Positions 8,626 to 16,757 of a stretch of DNA of 40,783 nt are shown here, piece by piece. Origin of the DNA: JAMLIN01 sp964509685 (lineage in GTDB: Bacteria > Pseudomonadota > Gammaproteobacteria > Burkholderiales > Burkholderiaceae_E); the NCBI GenBank assembly GCA_964509685.1, contig CAZDYQ010000019.1, positions 1-40,783 of the forward strand. Reading direction: 5' to 3'. How positions within the stretch are numbered: the first letter of the stretch is position 1; each line of letters starts with the position of its first letter. The position numbers were made by a program, and so were the translations under genes. Under the pieces are notes generated by a model. That model was given only the letters and a program-made list of their open reading frames with translations. It had not been told where the DNA came from and made no database searches.

Positions 8626-9390
8626 CTAGCGCGCCACCAGGACCGTGCAGCCGGCGAGGGCGGGCTGGGCCATGGCGACCGGGTCGGCCAGCTCGGATCC
8701 GACGACGAGGAGCGAGCCGCCGCCCTCGGCGAGCCGGGCGAGCAGGGCCTGTGGTTCGGCGCGCGACGCGCGGCCGAACTCCGGCAGCAGGCCGGCGCCC
8801 ACGAGCTCGCGGGCCTGCTCGCGCAGCGCGGGAAACCGCTCGGGATCGTCCGAGACGAGCAGCACGCGCAGTGGCCGACGGCCATCGCGCGCGATCGCGG
8901 CCGCCGCGGCGAGCGCGCGGGCCGAGGCCGGGCTGCCGTCGTAGGTGGCGGCGATGCGCCGGTAGCCCGCGGCGCCCGCGTCGGTCGCGCCACCCCGGTC
9001 GAGCACCAGCCAGTCGGCCGTCCCCGCGAATTCGATCGCCCGGCGCGGATAGGTCCCGCGCTCGACGGTGAGCGTGAAGCGCGTCTCGTGCTCGGCGCAC
9101 ACGCGCGCGAGCATCGTTTCGACGCGGCGGACATGCTCCCGGAACAGGCGCTCGACGCCACTCGGGTCGAAGGCCTGCCACTCGCCGGATGGCAGCCGAA
9201 GCTCCCGCGCGAAGGGCAGGGCAGCGACGCGCAGCCAGGTCTGTTCCTCGACCACCAGCGCCGTGAGCTCCATGTCGAGCTCGCGCGCGAGCAGCGCCGC
9301 CGTCGAGATCGGCGCCACGCGCACCCTCGCGGGATCGACCGCGACGAGGATCCGCCGGCGCACGACGCCGTTGCCGCCCGCCTCAGTCAT
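8626..9390 (-). CDS. Tandem universal stress protein (UspA)-like protein
   Basis: This 254-residue cytoplasmic protein appears to consist of two UspA-like halves. The first (about 12-125) opens with RRRILVAVDPARV and ends DWLVLDR; the second (about 137-254) opens with YRRIAATYDGSPASARAL and ends LVVGSELADPV...CTVLVAR. The ATP-binding G-2X-G-9X-G(S/T) motif of UspA is not intact in either half, so it may not bind ATP. The ATG overlaps the Lon-like stop by eight bases. Its location between a protease and a PHB-type esterase suggests a stress or storage-metabolism role, but this is inferred. Family assignment rests on strand/helix pattern more than on motif. Confidence 0.7.
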   Translation of the reverse strand: MTEAGGNGVVRRRILVAVDPARVRVAPISTAALLARELDMELTALVVEEQTWLRVAALPFARELRLPSGEWQAFDPSGVERLFREHVRRVETMLARVCAEHETRFTLTVERGTYPRRAIEFAGTADWLVLDRGGATDAGAAGYRRIAATYDGSPASARALAAAAAIARDGRRPLRVLLVSDDPERFPALREQARELVGAGLLPEFGRASRAEPQALLARLAEGGGSLLVVGSELADPVAMAQPALAGCTVLVAR

Positions 9391-11824
9391 GCTTGCCTGC
9401 CTGCCCGTGGCGTTGCCGCAGCGGCGTGCCGGGCCGCATGCCCCGGCGTAGCGCGGAAAGCGCATGCAGCCGCGACACGACCCGGGCGTTGAAGCAGCGG
9501 TCGGCCAGGCTCGCGATCGGGTCGCCCGCCGGCATGCCCGAGAGGAGCTCGATCGCCTCGTCGACATGCGAGATCGCATGGACATGGAACTTGCCGGCCG
9601 CCACCGCCGCCACCACGTCGTCGCGCAGCATCAGGTGGCGCGCGTTCGACTTCGGGATGATCACGCCGTGCGAGCCGTCGAGCCCGCGCTCGCGACACAC
9701 GTCGAAGAAGCCCTCGATCTTCTCGTTCACCCCGCCGATCGCCTGCACGTCCCCGAACTGGTTCATCGAGCCGGTGATCGCGAGCGACTGGCGCAGGGGC
9801 ACGTCGGCGATCGCCGACAGCAGGGCGCAGGTCTCGGCGACGGTCGCGCTGTCGCCGTCGACCGGTCCGTAGCTCTGCTCGAAGACGATGCTCGCCGACA
9901 GGGACATGAGGTCGCGGGCCGAGTAGCGGGCATTGAGGAACGACGCGAGGATGAGCACGCCCTTGCTGTGGATCGAGCCGCCGAGGTCGGTTTCCCGCTG
10001 GATGTCGAGGAGCTTGCCCTCGCCGAGGGCCGCGGTCGCGGTGATCCGGCTGGGATGGCCGAAGTACTCGCCGCCGAGCTCGTAGACCGCGAGCCCGTTC
10101 ACCTGGCCCACCCGCTCGCCGCTCGTGGCGATGGCGAGCGTGCCCTCGATGATCGAGCGCCGGTAGACCTCGGCCGCCCGCGCCGCGCGGTCGCGCCGGG
10201 CGGCGATGGCGCGCGCGATGTCGTCACCGTCGATCTCGGTGCGGCCGTTCGCCCGCGCATAGACGTCGGCCTCGACCGCGACCTCGCCGAGATGGCCGAG
10301 CTGGGCGCTCACGCGATGGGCATCCTCGGCATGGCGGGAGCCCTCGTCGACGAGCCGGGCGAGCGCATGGCGCGTCAACGGCAGCAGGCCGCGGCGCTGC
10401 GCCTGGGCGCGGACCGCATTGGCGATCGCGCGCTGGTGCTCCGCGTCCCGCGGCAGGTCGTCGTCGAAGTCGGCGACGATCTTGAACAGGCGCCGGAAGT
10501 CGGGATCGTAGGCGTCGAGCAGGTAGTAGAGGTAGCGGTCGCCGAACAGCGCCACCTTCACGTCGAGCGGGATGGGCTCAGGCTCGGCCTGCGCCGCCGA
10601 GATCACGCCGATCACGTCGGCCGGCGACTCGATGCGGATGCTGCGCCGCTCCAGCGCGCGCTTGAGCGCGGGCCAGGCGAAGGGCTCCGTGACGAGCCGC
10701 AGCGCATCGACCAGCAGGTAGCCGCCGTTGGCGCGGTGCAGGTCGCCGGCGCGGATCAGGCGGAAGTCGCTCACGAGCGTGCCGAACATCGCGCGATGCT
10801 CGACGCGCCCGATCAGGTTGACGAGCGTCGGGTGCTGGGCGCGGACCACGGGCGTCGTCGCGTCGTCCCCGTTGCAGGTGCGCAGCAGGTTCACCTCGTA
10901 GCGGCCGAGGTCCGGGCCCGTCACGAGGGGCGAGCCCACCACGCTGGGCATCGGCTTGCGCGGCAGGAAGTCGTCCGCGTTCTCGAGGATGTCGTCGTGC
11001 ACCGAGCGGATCCACTCGCACAGCTTCGGGACGTCCTTGTAGCGCTCGAGGAGCTCGTCGATCGCGCCGCCCACCGCCATCGCGGTGGTGTCGCGGTTGA
11101 GCTTCTGCACGCGCTCGATCTGCTCCTTGCGCATGCGGATGCTGTTGCGCACGATCTTCTGGAGCTTCTCCTGGAACGCCATCAGCTTTTCCTGGATCTC
11201 CTGCTGGCGTTCCTTCGAGAGCCTTGCGAAGTCCTCGTTGGACAGCACCTCGCCGTCGCGGATCGGCGCGAGGGTGAAGCCGTTCGGCGTCTGGATGAGG
11301 CCGATGCCTTCGCGCATCGCTTCCTCGTTCAGGTCCGACAGCGCCTTGGTGTGGCGCTCGGCGAACTCCGCCTGGATCCGCTCGACCTCGTTCGCGTAAC
11401 CCTCGGCCTCGAAGGCGGCCGGGATGGTCGCCTTCAACTCCTCGACCAGGTGGCGCATGTCGTCGCGAAGCTGCACGCCCATGCACGGCGGCAGGCCGAT
11501 CGCGAGCGGCCGGGCAGGCGCGGCGAAGTTGTTGACATAGACCCAGTCGAGCGGCTCGCCGCGCTTGCCGCGCCGGCGGATCGCCTCCTCGACGAAGCGC
11601 ATCTTGCCGCTCGCCGGCGGCCCCGTGACGAACACGTTGTAGCCGTCCGCATCGATGCCGAACGCGAGCTCGATGGCGCGGCGCGCGCGCTCGTGGCCGA
11701 CGAGCAGGGGGCCGGGCGCCGCGTCCGGCGAGCTGTCGGGCGTCGCGCCCAGGGGCTCGTCGGGCCCGGGCATGTCGGCGGGGTTGGCGCGGTGCGCGAG
11801 TTCTTCTGGAGCGAGTGCGGCCAT
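9383..11824 (-). CDS. ATP-dependent Lon-family protease, YcbZ/LonH-like
   Basis: This 813-residue protein joins an atypical AAA ATPase domain to a C-terminal S16 Lon protease domain. Walker A GPPASGK is at 68-74, followed by a long helical insertion (about 120-290) with Lys/Glu-rich coiled-coil character, then a Walker B-like region GGYLLVDA near 367-374. The Lon catalytic dyad is visible as Ser659 in GDSATVA and Lys702 in NEKIEGFF. It lacks the N-terminal substrate domain of classical Lon. The ATG is preceded by AAGGAG five bases away. It leads a five-gene overlapping minus-strand operon. YcbZ-type enzymes are poorly characterised; proteolysis linked to ribosome or stress functions has been proposed. 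Confidence 0.9.
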   Translation of the reverse strand: MAALAPEELAHRANPADMPGPDEPLGATPDSSPDAAPGPLLVGHERARRAIELAFGIDADGYNVFVTGPPASGKMRFVEEAIRRRGKRGEPLDWVYVNNFAAPARPLAIGLPPCMGVQLRDDMRHLVEELKATIPAAFEAEGYANEVERIQAEFAERHTKALSDLNEEAMREGIGLIQTPNGFTLAPIRDGEVLSNEDFARLSKERQQEIQEKLMAFQEKLQKIVRNSIRMRKEQIERVQKLNRDTTAMAVGGAIDELLERYKDVPKLCEWIRSVHDDILENADDFLPRKPMPSVVGSPLVTGPDLGRYEVNLLRTCNGDDATTPVVRAQHPTLVNLIGRVEHRAMFGTLVSDFRLIRAGDLHRANGGYLLVDALRLVTEPFAWPALKRALERRSIRIESPADVIGVISAAQAEPEPIPLDVKVALFGDRYLYYLLDAYDPDFRRLFKIVADFDDDLPRDAEHQRAIANAVRAQAQRRGLLPLTRHALARLVDEGSRHAEDAHRVSAQLGHLGEVAVEADVYARANGRTEIDGDDIARAIAARRDRAARAAEVYRRSIIEGTLAIATSGERVGQVNGLAVYELGGEYFGHPSRITATAALGEGKLLDIQRETDLGGSIHSKGVLILASFLNARYSARDLMSLSASIVFEQSYGPVDGDSATVAETCALLSAIADVPLRQSLAITGSMNQFGDVQAIGGVNEKIEGFFDVCRERGLDGSHGVIIPKSNARHLMLRDDVVAAVAAGKFHVHAISHVDEAIELLSGMPAGDPIASLADRCFNARVVSRLHALSALRRGMRPGTPLRQRHGQAGKHD

Positions 11825-12054
11825 CGGGCTCCTTTCGGGCTTTCGGCGCTTGCCGGAGGTTGGTTCGGGCTCGCCGCGGGGCGGGCGTTCTTTTTCCGAG
11901 ATGATACGCGTCGCGCGGATCCCTTTCCCCGACCCGGCCCCGGGCTTGTGGAAAGGGCGCGAAACCGGCTAAATCCTAGACTCCCCGGATCGGCGACCCG
12001 CGGGCGCGTGCCCGCGCACCCCGCGTACCCGCATATCGAGTGACAGCTGGACAG
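11825..12054. other. Divergent intergenic region between the Lon-like operon and aapJ
   Basis: This 230-base region should hold promoters for both operons. On the minus strand TATCAT (plus 11901-11906) matches five of six -10 bases, but I see no matching -35. On the plus strand TTGTGG at 11946-11951 followed by TAAATC at 11970-11975 is a weak sigma70-like pair. I saw no heat-shock (sigma32) promoter pattern before the protease. Confidence 0.35.
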
Positions 12055-13068
12055 ATGACGATCATTCGCGCCTTGCTTGCCGGCCTGGCGGCCGCCCTGT
12101 TCGCCACGGGCGCCGCGCATGCCGGCCCCACGCTCGACGCCATCAAGTCGCGCGGCAGCCTGCGCTGCGCGGTCAACACCGGCCTGCAGGGCTTCGCGGC
12201 GCCCGACAGCCAGGGGCGCTGGAGCGGGATCGATGTGGACTTCTGCCGGGCGCTGGCCGCCGCCATCCTCGGCGACCCGGCCAAGGTCGAGTTCCGGCCC
12301 ACGAACACGCAGAACCGCTTCACCACGCTGCAGACCGGCGAGGTGGACGTCCTGTCGCACAACACGACCTGGTCGGCCTCCCGCGATTCCGCCCTCGGGC
12401 TCGTCTTCGCGGGCATCCTCTTCTACGACGGCCAGGGCTTCATGGTCCCGAAGTCGCTCGGCGTCCAGAGCGCGCGCGAGCTCGACGGCGCGACCGTCTG
12501 CATCCTGCCCGGCACCACGACCGAGCTCAACCTCACCGACTGGTTCCGGGCCCACTCGATGCAGTACAAGCCGGTGGTGATCGGCGAGCTCTCGCAGATC
12601 CTGCAGGCCTTCTTCGCGGGGCGCTGCGACGTCTTCACCTCGGACATCTCCGGGCTCGCCTCCGTGCGCCAGGGGGCCGATCGTCCGGACGACTACGTGA
12701 TCCTGCCGGAGGCCATCTCCAAGGAGCCGCTGGGCCCCGCGGTTCGCCGCGACGACTGGGAGCTCTTCGCGATCGTGCGCTGGACGCTCTTCGGCCTGAT
12801 CGAGGCCGAGGAGCACGGCATCACCAGCGCCAATGTCGAGGAATTGCGCAAGGGCGCCGGGTCGCCCGCGATCCAGCGCATGCTCGGCGGGACCGGCGAG
12901 ATCGGCAAGGGACTCGGCCTGTCCCCCGACTGGCTGGCCCGCGTGGTGGCGGCGGTGGGCAACTACGGCGAGATCTATGAGCGCAACATCGGCCCGCTCG
13001 GCATCCCCCGTGGCCAGAACGCGCTCTGGAAGGACGGCGGACTGATGTACGCGCCGCCGATTCGCTGA
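12055..13068 (+). CDS. aapJ: General L-amino acid ABC transporter, periplasmic substrate-binding protein AapJ
   Basis: This 337-residue type II periplasmic binding protein delivers polar L-amino acids to the Aap permease. A Sec signal peptide spans about residues 1-24 with cleavage after AHA. The mature protein starts GPTLDAIKSRGSLRCAVN, followed by GRWSGIDVDFCRALAAAILG, a strong AapJ/BztA signature. Later blocks GEVDVLSHNTTWSASRD and CDVFTSDISGLAS form the ligand cleft. I prefer ATG 12055 to the in-frame GTG 12040 because it gives a normal signal peptide. It is the first gene of aapJQMP. Broad amino acid specificity is known for the family and inferred here. Confidence 0.94.
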   Translation: MTIIRALLAGLAAALFATGAAHAGPTLDAIKSRGSLRCAVNTGLQGFAAPDSQGRWSGIDVDFCRALAAAILGDPAKVEFRPTNTQNRFTTLQTGEVDVLSHNTTWSASRDSALGLVFAGILFYDGQGFMVPKSLGVQSARELDGATVCILPGTTTELNLTDWFRAHSMQYKPVVIGELSQILQAFFAGRCDVFTSDISGLASVRQGADRPDDYVILPEAISKEPLGPAVRRDDWELFAIVRWTLFGLIEAEEHGITSANVEELRKGAGSPAIQRMLGGTGEIGKGLGLSPDWLARVVAAVGNYGEIYERNIGPLGIPRGQNALWKDGGLMYAPPIR

Positions 13069-13072
13069 ACAT

Positions 13073-13104
13073 GGCGCCGCTGGCGCCCTCGCGGCGCGAG
13101 CGCC
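13073..13104 (+). other. GC-rich hairpins between aapJ and aapQ
   Basis: Five bases after the aapJ stop, GGCGCC-GCT-GGCGCC (13073-13087) can fold. It is followed at once by CTCGC-GGC-GCGAG (13088-13100), whose stem can be extended by GGCG (13082-13085) with CGCC (13101-13104). The two folds are partly alternative. There is no T-run. The position matches mRNA-stabilising hairpins found after binding-protein genes in other ABC operons. Confidence 0.4.
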
Positions 13105-13114
13105 GGTCCGTCGG

Positions 13115-14260
13115 ATGAACCTGCGCAGCGAACGGGTGCGCGGCTGGGCCTGGCAGGTCGCGCTGCTCGCGACGGTCACCGCCGTGGTCGCCTGGCTCGT
13201 CGGCAACACGCTCGACAACCTGGCGGCGCGCGGAATCCAGGTGGGTTTCGGCTTCCTCGGCCAGGAGGCCGGCTTCGCCATCGCGCAGACGCCGGTCCCC
13301 TACCAGCCCGGCGACACCTACGCGCGTGCGCTCGTCGTCGGCCTCGCCAACACGCTCATCGTCTCCGCGATCGGGATCGTCGCCGCGACCGTGCTCGGCA
13401 CCGCGATCGGCGTCGCGCGGCTCGCGAGCAACCGGCTGCTCTCCGGCCTCGCCGGCGCCTACGTCGAGGCGGTGCGCAATGTGCCCCTGCTGCTGCAGCT
13501 CTTCGCCTGGTACGGGATCCTGACCGAATGGCTGCCGCCCGTGAGGCAGGCCATCTCGCTCGGCGGCCTCGTGGTGATGAGCCAGCGAGGCCTGCACTTC
13601 GCGTGGCCGCAGGCTCACGCCGGCTGGCTGGCCGCGGGCATCGGCCTGCTGGTGGCGGCGGCCCTCGCGTTCGCCTGGCATCGCCATGCGGAGCGCCGGC
13701 GAATCGACACGGGCAGCGCGCCGCCGGTGCTTCCCGTCGCCCTCCTGCTCGTCGTCGGGATACCGCTGGTCGCCTGGGCGCTGGCCGGCGCGCCGACGGC
13801 GATCGACTACCCCGTGCTGCGCGGCTTCGACTATCGCGGAGGCATCGCGGTGTCGCCGGAGTTCGCGGCGCTCGCCATCGGCCTGTCCCTCTACACCGCG
13901 GCCTTTGTCGCCGAGGTGGTGCGCGCGGGGCTGATGTCGGTCGATCGGGGCCAGATCGACGCGGCCAAGGCGCTGGGCCTCTCGGCGGGACAGCGGCTGC
14001 GCCTCGTGGTGATGCCGCAGGCCCTGCGGGTGATCTTCCCGCCGCTCACCAACCAGTACCTGAACCTCACCAAGAACTCCTCGCTCGCGGTGGCGATCGG
14101 CTATCCCGACCTCGTGTCCGTGGCCAACACCACGATGAACCAGACCGGCCAGGCGATCGAGGCGATGCTGATCGTGATGGCCGTCTATCTCACCATCAGC
14201 CTCGCGATCGCCGTCGGGATGAACGTGTTCGAGGCGCGCACGCGCCTCGTGGAGCGATGA
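13115..14260 (+). CDS. aapQ: General L-amino acid ABC transporter permease AapQ
   Basis: This 381-residue inner-membrane permease is one half of the Aap channel. It has the long insert typical of AapQ: about eight hydrophobic segments in place of the five usual in polar amino acid permeases. The motif EAVRNVPLLLQLFAWYG lies around residues 123-139, and the C-terminal EAA-type loop EVVRAGLMSVDRGQIDAAKA would dock on AapP. The NTKNSSLAVAIGYPDL-like block near the C-terminus is family-typical. The ATG lies 46 bases after aapJ, and its stop overlaps the aapM start by four bases. Confidence 0.94.
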   Translation: MNLRSERVRGWAWQVALLATVTAVVAWLVGNTLDNLAARGIQVGFGFLGQEAGFAIAQTPVPYQPGDTYARALVVGLANTLIVSAIGIVAATVLGTAIGVARLASNRLLSGLAGAYVEAVRNVPLLLQLFAWYGILTEWLPPVRQAISLGGLVVMSQRGLHFAWPQAHAGWLAAGIGLLVAAALAFAWHRHAERRRIDTGSAPPVLPVALLLVVGIPLVAWALAGAPTAIDYPVLRGFDYRGGIAVSPEFAALAIGLSLYTAAFVAEVVRAGLMSVDRGQIDAAKALGLSAGQRLRLVVMPQALRVIFPPLTNQYLNLTKNSSLAVAIGYPDLVSVANTTMNQTGQAIEAMLIVMAVYLTISLAIAVGMNVFEARTRLVER

Positions 14261-15384
14261 TGCCCGCCTCGCCGGGCGCAGCGCCGATGCCGCCCCACCC
14301 CGAGCGGGCGCGCCCGCGCTCCGCCCCGCCGCGATCCGGCCTGGCGGGCAGGCTGCGCGCGGCCTTCTTCGCCAACCGGCGCGACGCCGTGGTGACGCTC
14401 GCGCTCCTTGCGCTCGTGGCGATCGTGCTGCCCGGGCTGCTCGACTGGCTCGTCTTCGATGCCGTCTGGGGGCCGCAGCCCGCCGCCGCCTGCGAGGCGG
14501 CGCGCGGCCAGGGTGCCTGCTGGGCCGTGGTGTGGGAGAAGTTCCGGTTCATGATGTTCGCCACCTATCCCTACGCGGAGCAGTGGCGGCCCGGCATCGT
14601 GGTCGCGGTGCTCGTCGCGCTGCCGGTGCTGTCGGCCTGGCCGCGCATGTGGAACCCGTTCCTCCCGTTCGTCTGGGTGGCGGGGTGCCTCCTCGCGTTC
14701 TGGCTCATGGGGGGCGGCGCGGGCCTGGTCCCGGTCCCCGCCAGCCAGTGGGGCGGGCTGCCGGTCACGCTCATGCTCACCATCTTCGGCATCGCCTTCG
14801 CCTTTCCGATCGCCCTGCTGTTGGCGCTCGGCCGCCGTTCCAGGCTGCCGGTCGTGCGCGCCCTGTCCATCACCTGGATCGAGGTCGTGCGCGGCGTGCC
14901 GCTGATCGCGGTGCTCTTCATGGCGAGCGTCATGTTCGCGCTGTTCATGCCGGCGGGCTTCAACGTCGAGCAGCTGCTGCGCGCCCAGGTCGCCATCATC
15001 GTCTTCGTGGCGGCGTATCTCGCGGAAGTGATCCGCGGCGGCCTCCAGGCGGTGCCCCGGGGGCAGTACGAGGCTGCCCAGGCGCTGGGACTGCCCTACT
15101 GGCGCATGATGGGCCTCGTGATCCTTCCGCAGGCGCTGCGCATCGCCATCCCGCCCATCGTCAACAGCTTCATCGCGCTGTTCAAGGACACGTCGCTCGT
15201 GGTCGTCATCGCGATCTTCGACTTCGCGTACGCCGTGAAGAAGTCGGTCGAGACCGACGCCGCATGGAAGAAGTACTTCCTCGAGGCGCTCCTGTTCTCG
15301 ATGCTCGTGTACTGGATCGGCTGCTACGCCATGTCGCGCTACGCCCGATGGCTCGAGCGACGCACGGGGCAGGCCCGACGATGA
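14257..15384 (+). CDS. aapM: General L-amino acid ABC transporter permease AapM
   Basis: This 375-residue second permease of the Aap system has a Pro/Arg/Ala-rich cytoplasmic N-terminus (about 1-40), several transmembrane segments, the block TWIEVVRGVPLIAVLFMAS, and the EAA-type loop EVIRGGLQAVPRGQYEAAQA. The start overlaps the aapQ stop (ATGATG); the second ATG, one codon later, is equally possible. Its stop overlaps aapP by four bases. The long upstream extension of the frame is a shadow of aapQ. Confidence 0.94.
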   Translation: MMPASPGAAPMPPHPERARPRSAPPRSGLAGRLRAAFFANRRDAVVTLALLALVAIVLPGLLDWLVFDAVWGPQPAAACEAARGQGACWAVVWEKFRFMMFATYPYAEQWRPGIVVAVLVALPVLSAWPRMWNPFLPFVWVAGCLLAFWLMGGGAGLVPVPASQWGGLPVTLMLTIFGIAFAFPIALLLALGRRSRLPVVRALSITWIEVVRGVPLIAVLFMASVMFALFMPAGFNVEQLLRAQVAIIVFVAAYLAEVIRGGLQAVPRGQYEAAQALGLPYWRMMGLVILPQALRIAIPPIVNSFIALFKDTSLVVVIAIFDFAYAVKKSVETDAAWKKYFLEALLFSMLVYWIGCYAMSRYARWLERRTGQARR

Positions 15385-16115
15385 GCACGCCCGCGGTTTC
15401 GATCCAGGCCGTCGAGAAGTGGTTCGGCGATTTCCAGGCCCTGCGCTCGGTCAGCCTCGACGTCGCCCGCGGCGAGCGCATCGTCGTCTGCGGGCCGTCC
15501 GGCTCGGGGAAGTCCACGCTGATCCGCTGCATCAACCGGCTCGAGGTGCACGAGCGTGGCCGCATCTTCGTCGAGGGCGTCGAGCTCGACGACGACGTGC
15601 GCCACATCGATGCCATCAGGGCGCGCGTCGGCATGGTCTTCCAGCAGTTCAACCTGTTCCCGCACCTGACGGTGCTCGAGAACTGCACGCTCGCGCCGGT
15701 GTGGGTGCGGCGCCTGCCGCGCCGCGAGGCGCAGGCGCGCGCAATGGCCCTGCTCGAGCGGGTGCGAATCGCCGACCAGGCGGACAAGTATCCCGGCCAG
15801 CTGTCGGGCGGCCAGCAGCAGCGCGCCGCGATCGCGCGCGCCCTGTGCATGGAGCCCTCGATCATGCTGTTCGACGAGCCGACCTCCGCGCTCGATCCCG
15901 AGATGGTCAAGGAAGTGCTCGACACCATGATGGCGCTCGCCGAGGACGGCATGACCATGATCGTCGTCACCCACGAGATGGGTTTCGCGCGCGCCGTCGC
16001 CGACCGCATCGTGTTCATGGACGAGGGCGAGATCGTCGAGGTCGCGCCGCCGGCGCAGTTCTTCACCGCCCCGCAGCACGAGCGCACCCGGCGCTTCCTC
16101 GCCCAGATCCTCTGA
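15381..16115 (+). CDS. aapP: General L-amino acid ABC transporter ATP-binding protein AapP
   Basis: This 244-residue ATPase of the polar amino acid family powers the Aap importer. Walker A GPSGSGKST is near residues 35-43, the Q-loop in VFQQFNLFPHLT, a perfect signature LSGGQQQR, Walker B MLFDEPTSALDPE, and the H-loop VVTHEMGFA. All functional residues are intact. It starts at an ATG overlapping aapM and is the last gene of the operon; GC-rich hairpins follow its stop directly. Confidence 0.95.
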   Translation: MSTPAVSIQAVEKWFGDFQALRSVSLDVARGERIVVCGPSGSGKSTLIRCINRLEVHERGRIFVEGVELDDDVRHIDAIRARVGMVFQQFNLFPHLTVLENCTLAPVWVRRLPRREAQARAMALLERVRIADQADKYPGQLSGGQQQRAAIARALCMEPSIMLFDEPTSALDPEMVKEVLDTMMALAEDGMTMIVVTHEMGFARAVADRIVFMDEGEIVEVAPPAQFFTAPQHERTRRFLAQIL

Positions 16116-16140
16116 CCGGCGAGCGCCGGGCGGCCCGCCC
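16116..16140 (+). terminator. Compact GC hairpins at the end of the aap operon
   Basis: Immediately after the aapP stop, CCGGC-GAGC-GCCGG (16116-16129) can fold, and the overlapping GGGCG-GCC-CGCCC (16128-16140) is an alternative. No T-run follows, so factor-independent termination is doubtful; the structure may simply define a stable mRNA 3' end. Confidence 0.35.
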
Positions 16141-16144
16141 GAGC

Positions 16145-16163
16145 CGTGACCAGATCGTGACCA
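16145..16163. repeat. 11-bp spaced direct repeat CGTGACCA
   Basis: CGTGACCA occurs at 16145-16152 and again at 16156-16163, exactly 11 bases apart, which places both copies on one face of the helix. It lies about 175 bases upstream of the small secreted-protein gene. This spacing is common for dimeric activators or response regulators, but I cannot name one. Confidence 0.4.
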
Positions 16164-16279
16164 AAGCTCGACCGAACCGATCCCGGGTCGTGCCCGCGAT
16201 GCAACCCGGCCTCCGCAGAATCCTCCCCATCGACACCGCGCTGCAGCTCTCCTCCTCCAACCGCTGCCCGAGCGTCGAG

Positions 16280-16298
16280 ACCGGATCTGGATTCCGGT
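16280..16298. repeat. Palindrome upstream of the 89-residue protein gene
   Basis: ACCGGA (16280-16285) and TCCGGT (16293-16298) form a six-base inverted repeat around seven bases, 40 bases upstream of the ATG. It could be an operator or a 5' leader hairpin; the signal is short and could be chance in GC-rich DNA. Confidence 0.3.
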
Positions 16299-16337
16299 AA
16301 CCGGACGACCCATCGAACCTACGGAGCACGAAGCAAC

Positions 16338-16607
16338 ATGAAGATCCTTGCCAAGACCGTCGCCACCGCCGCGATCGCCACCGCCTCGGTCGGCGCCTTC
16401 GCCGGCGAGCTCTACGACCCGACCGCAGGCCAGCCGACCTCGACCATCTCGCAGACGGGCCTGACGGCGAGCGATGCGCCGTACATCGTCATCGAGGACA
16501 ACGAGACCGTGTTCGCCGCCAATCCCGACTATCGGGCCGAGCAGCCCCGCGTCGACCTGGCGGGCCTCACCGACGAGGATCGCCGCGAGCTCTACAGCAA
16601 CAGCTGA
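16338..16607 (+). CDS. Small secreted protein of unknown function (89 residues)
   Basis: I do not recognise this protein. It has a clean signal peptide: MKILAK start, an Ala/Thr-rich hydrophobic core, and cleavage expected after AFA near residue 22. The mature part of about 67 residues is acidic and polar, with no cysteine and no obvious repeat. CGGAG lies about 10 bases upstream of the ATG. It stands alone after the aap operon, with a 222-base leader region containing a direct repeat and a palindrome, and is followed by a likely terminator, so it looks like an independently transcribed gene. The codon bias and signal peptide make it convincing despite the short length. Confidence 0.75.
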   Translation: MKILAKTVATAAIATASVGAFAGELYDPTAGQPTSTISQTGLTASDAPYIVIEDNETVFAANPDYRAEQPRVDLAGLTDEDRRELYSNS

Positions 16608-16614
16608 GCAACTC

Positions 16615-16633
16615 CCCGGGCCTTCGGCCCGGG
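16615..16633 (+). other. 8-bp perfect hairpin just after the 89-residue protein gene
   Basis: CCCGGGCC (16615-16622) and GGCCCGGG (16626-16633) pair around a TTC loop, seven bases past the stop codon. The T-run expected of an intrinsic terminator is missing. It could stabilise the 3' end ahead of the better terminator at 16692. Confidence 0.4.
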
Positions 16634-16691
16634 CCCTTCGAGCCCCCTCACCGCCTTCCCGATGGCGGCTTCGGGGCCGTCCCGTCCGCAC

Positions 16692-16717
16692 GCGGGCCGG
16701 GCGGCCCCGCCATTTTT
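16692..16717 (+). terminator. Likely rho-independent terminator for the 89-residue protein gene
   Basis: GCGGGCC (16692-16698) pairs with GGCCCCGC (16703-16710, one bulged C) and is followed by CA and five Ts (16713-16717). It lies between the convergent small-protein and NnrU genes and points along the plus strand. Confidence 0.5.
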
Positions 16718-16757
16718 CCGGCGCTCGCCGGCGCGGCCTCCCGTGCCCGCCGCCCCG

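Noticed and set aside
9464..12043. 859-residue plus-strand open frame opposite the Lon-like gene
   Set aside because: Antisense shadow; the opposite strand has an intact ATPase and Ser-Lys protease.
11825..12054. Heat-shock sigma32 promoter in front of the Lon-like gene
   Set aside because: No CTTGAA or CCCCAT-type pair with proper spacing was found on the minus strand.
16116..16731. The 14-base palindrome CCGGCGAGCGCCGG appears at 16116-16129 and inverted at 16718-16731
   Set aside because: Suggestive as ends of a small mobile unit around the 89-residue gene, but there is no target duplication or transposase, and a short GC palindrome recurs easily by chance in such DNA.
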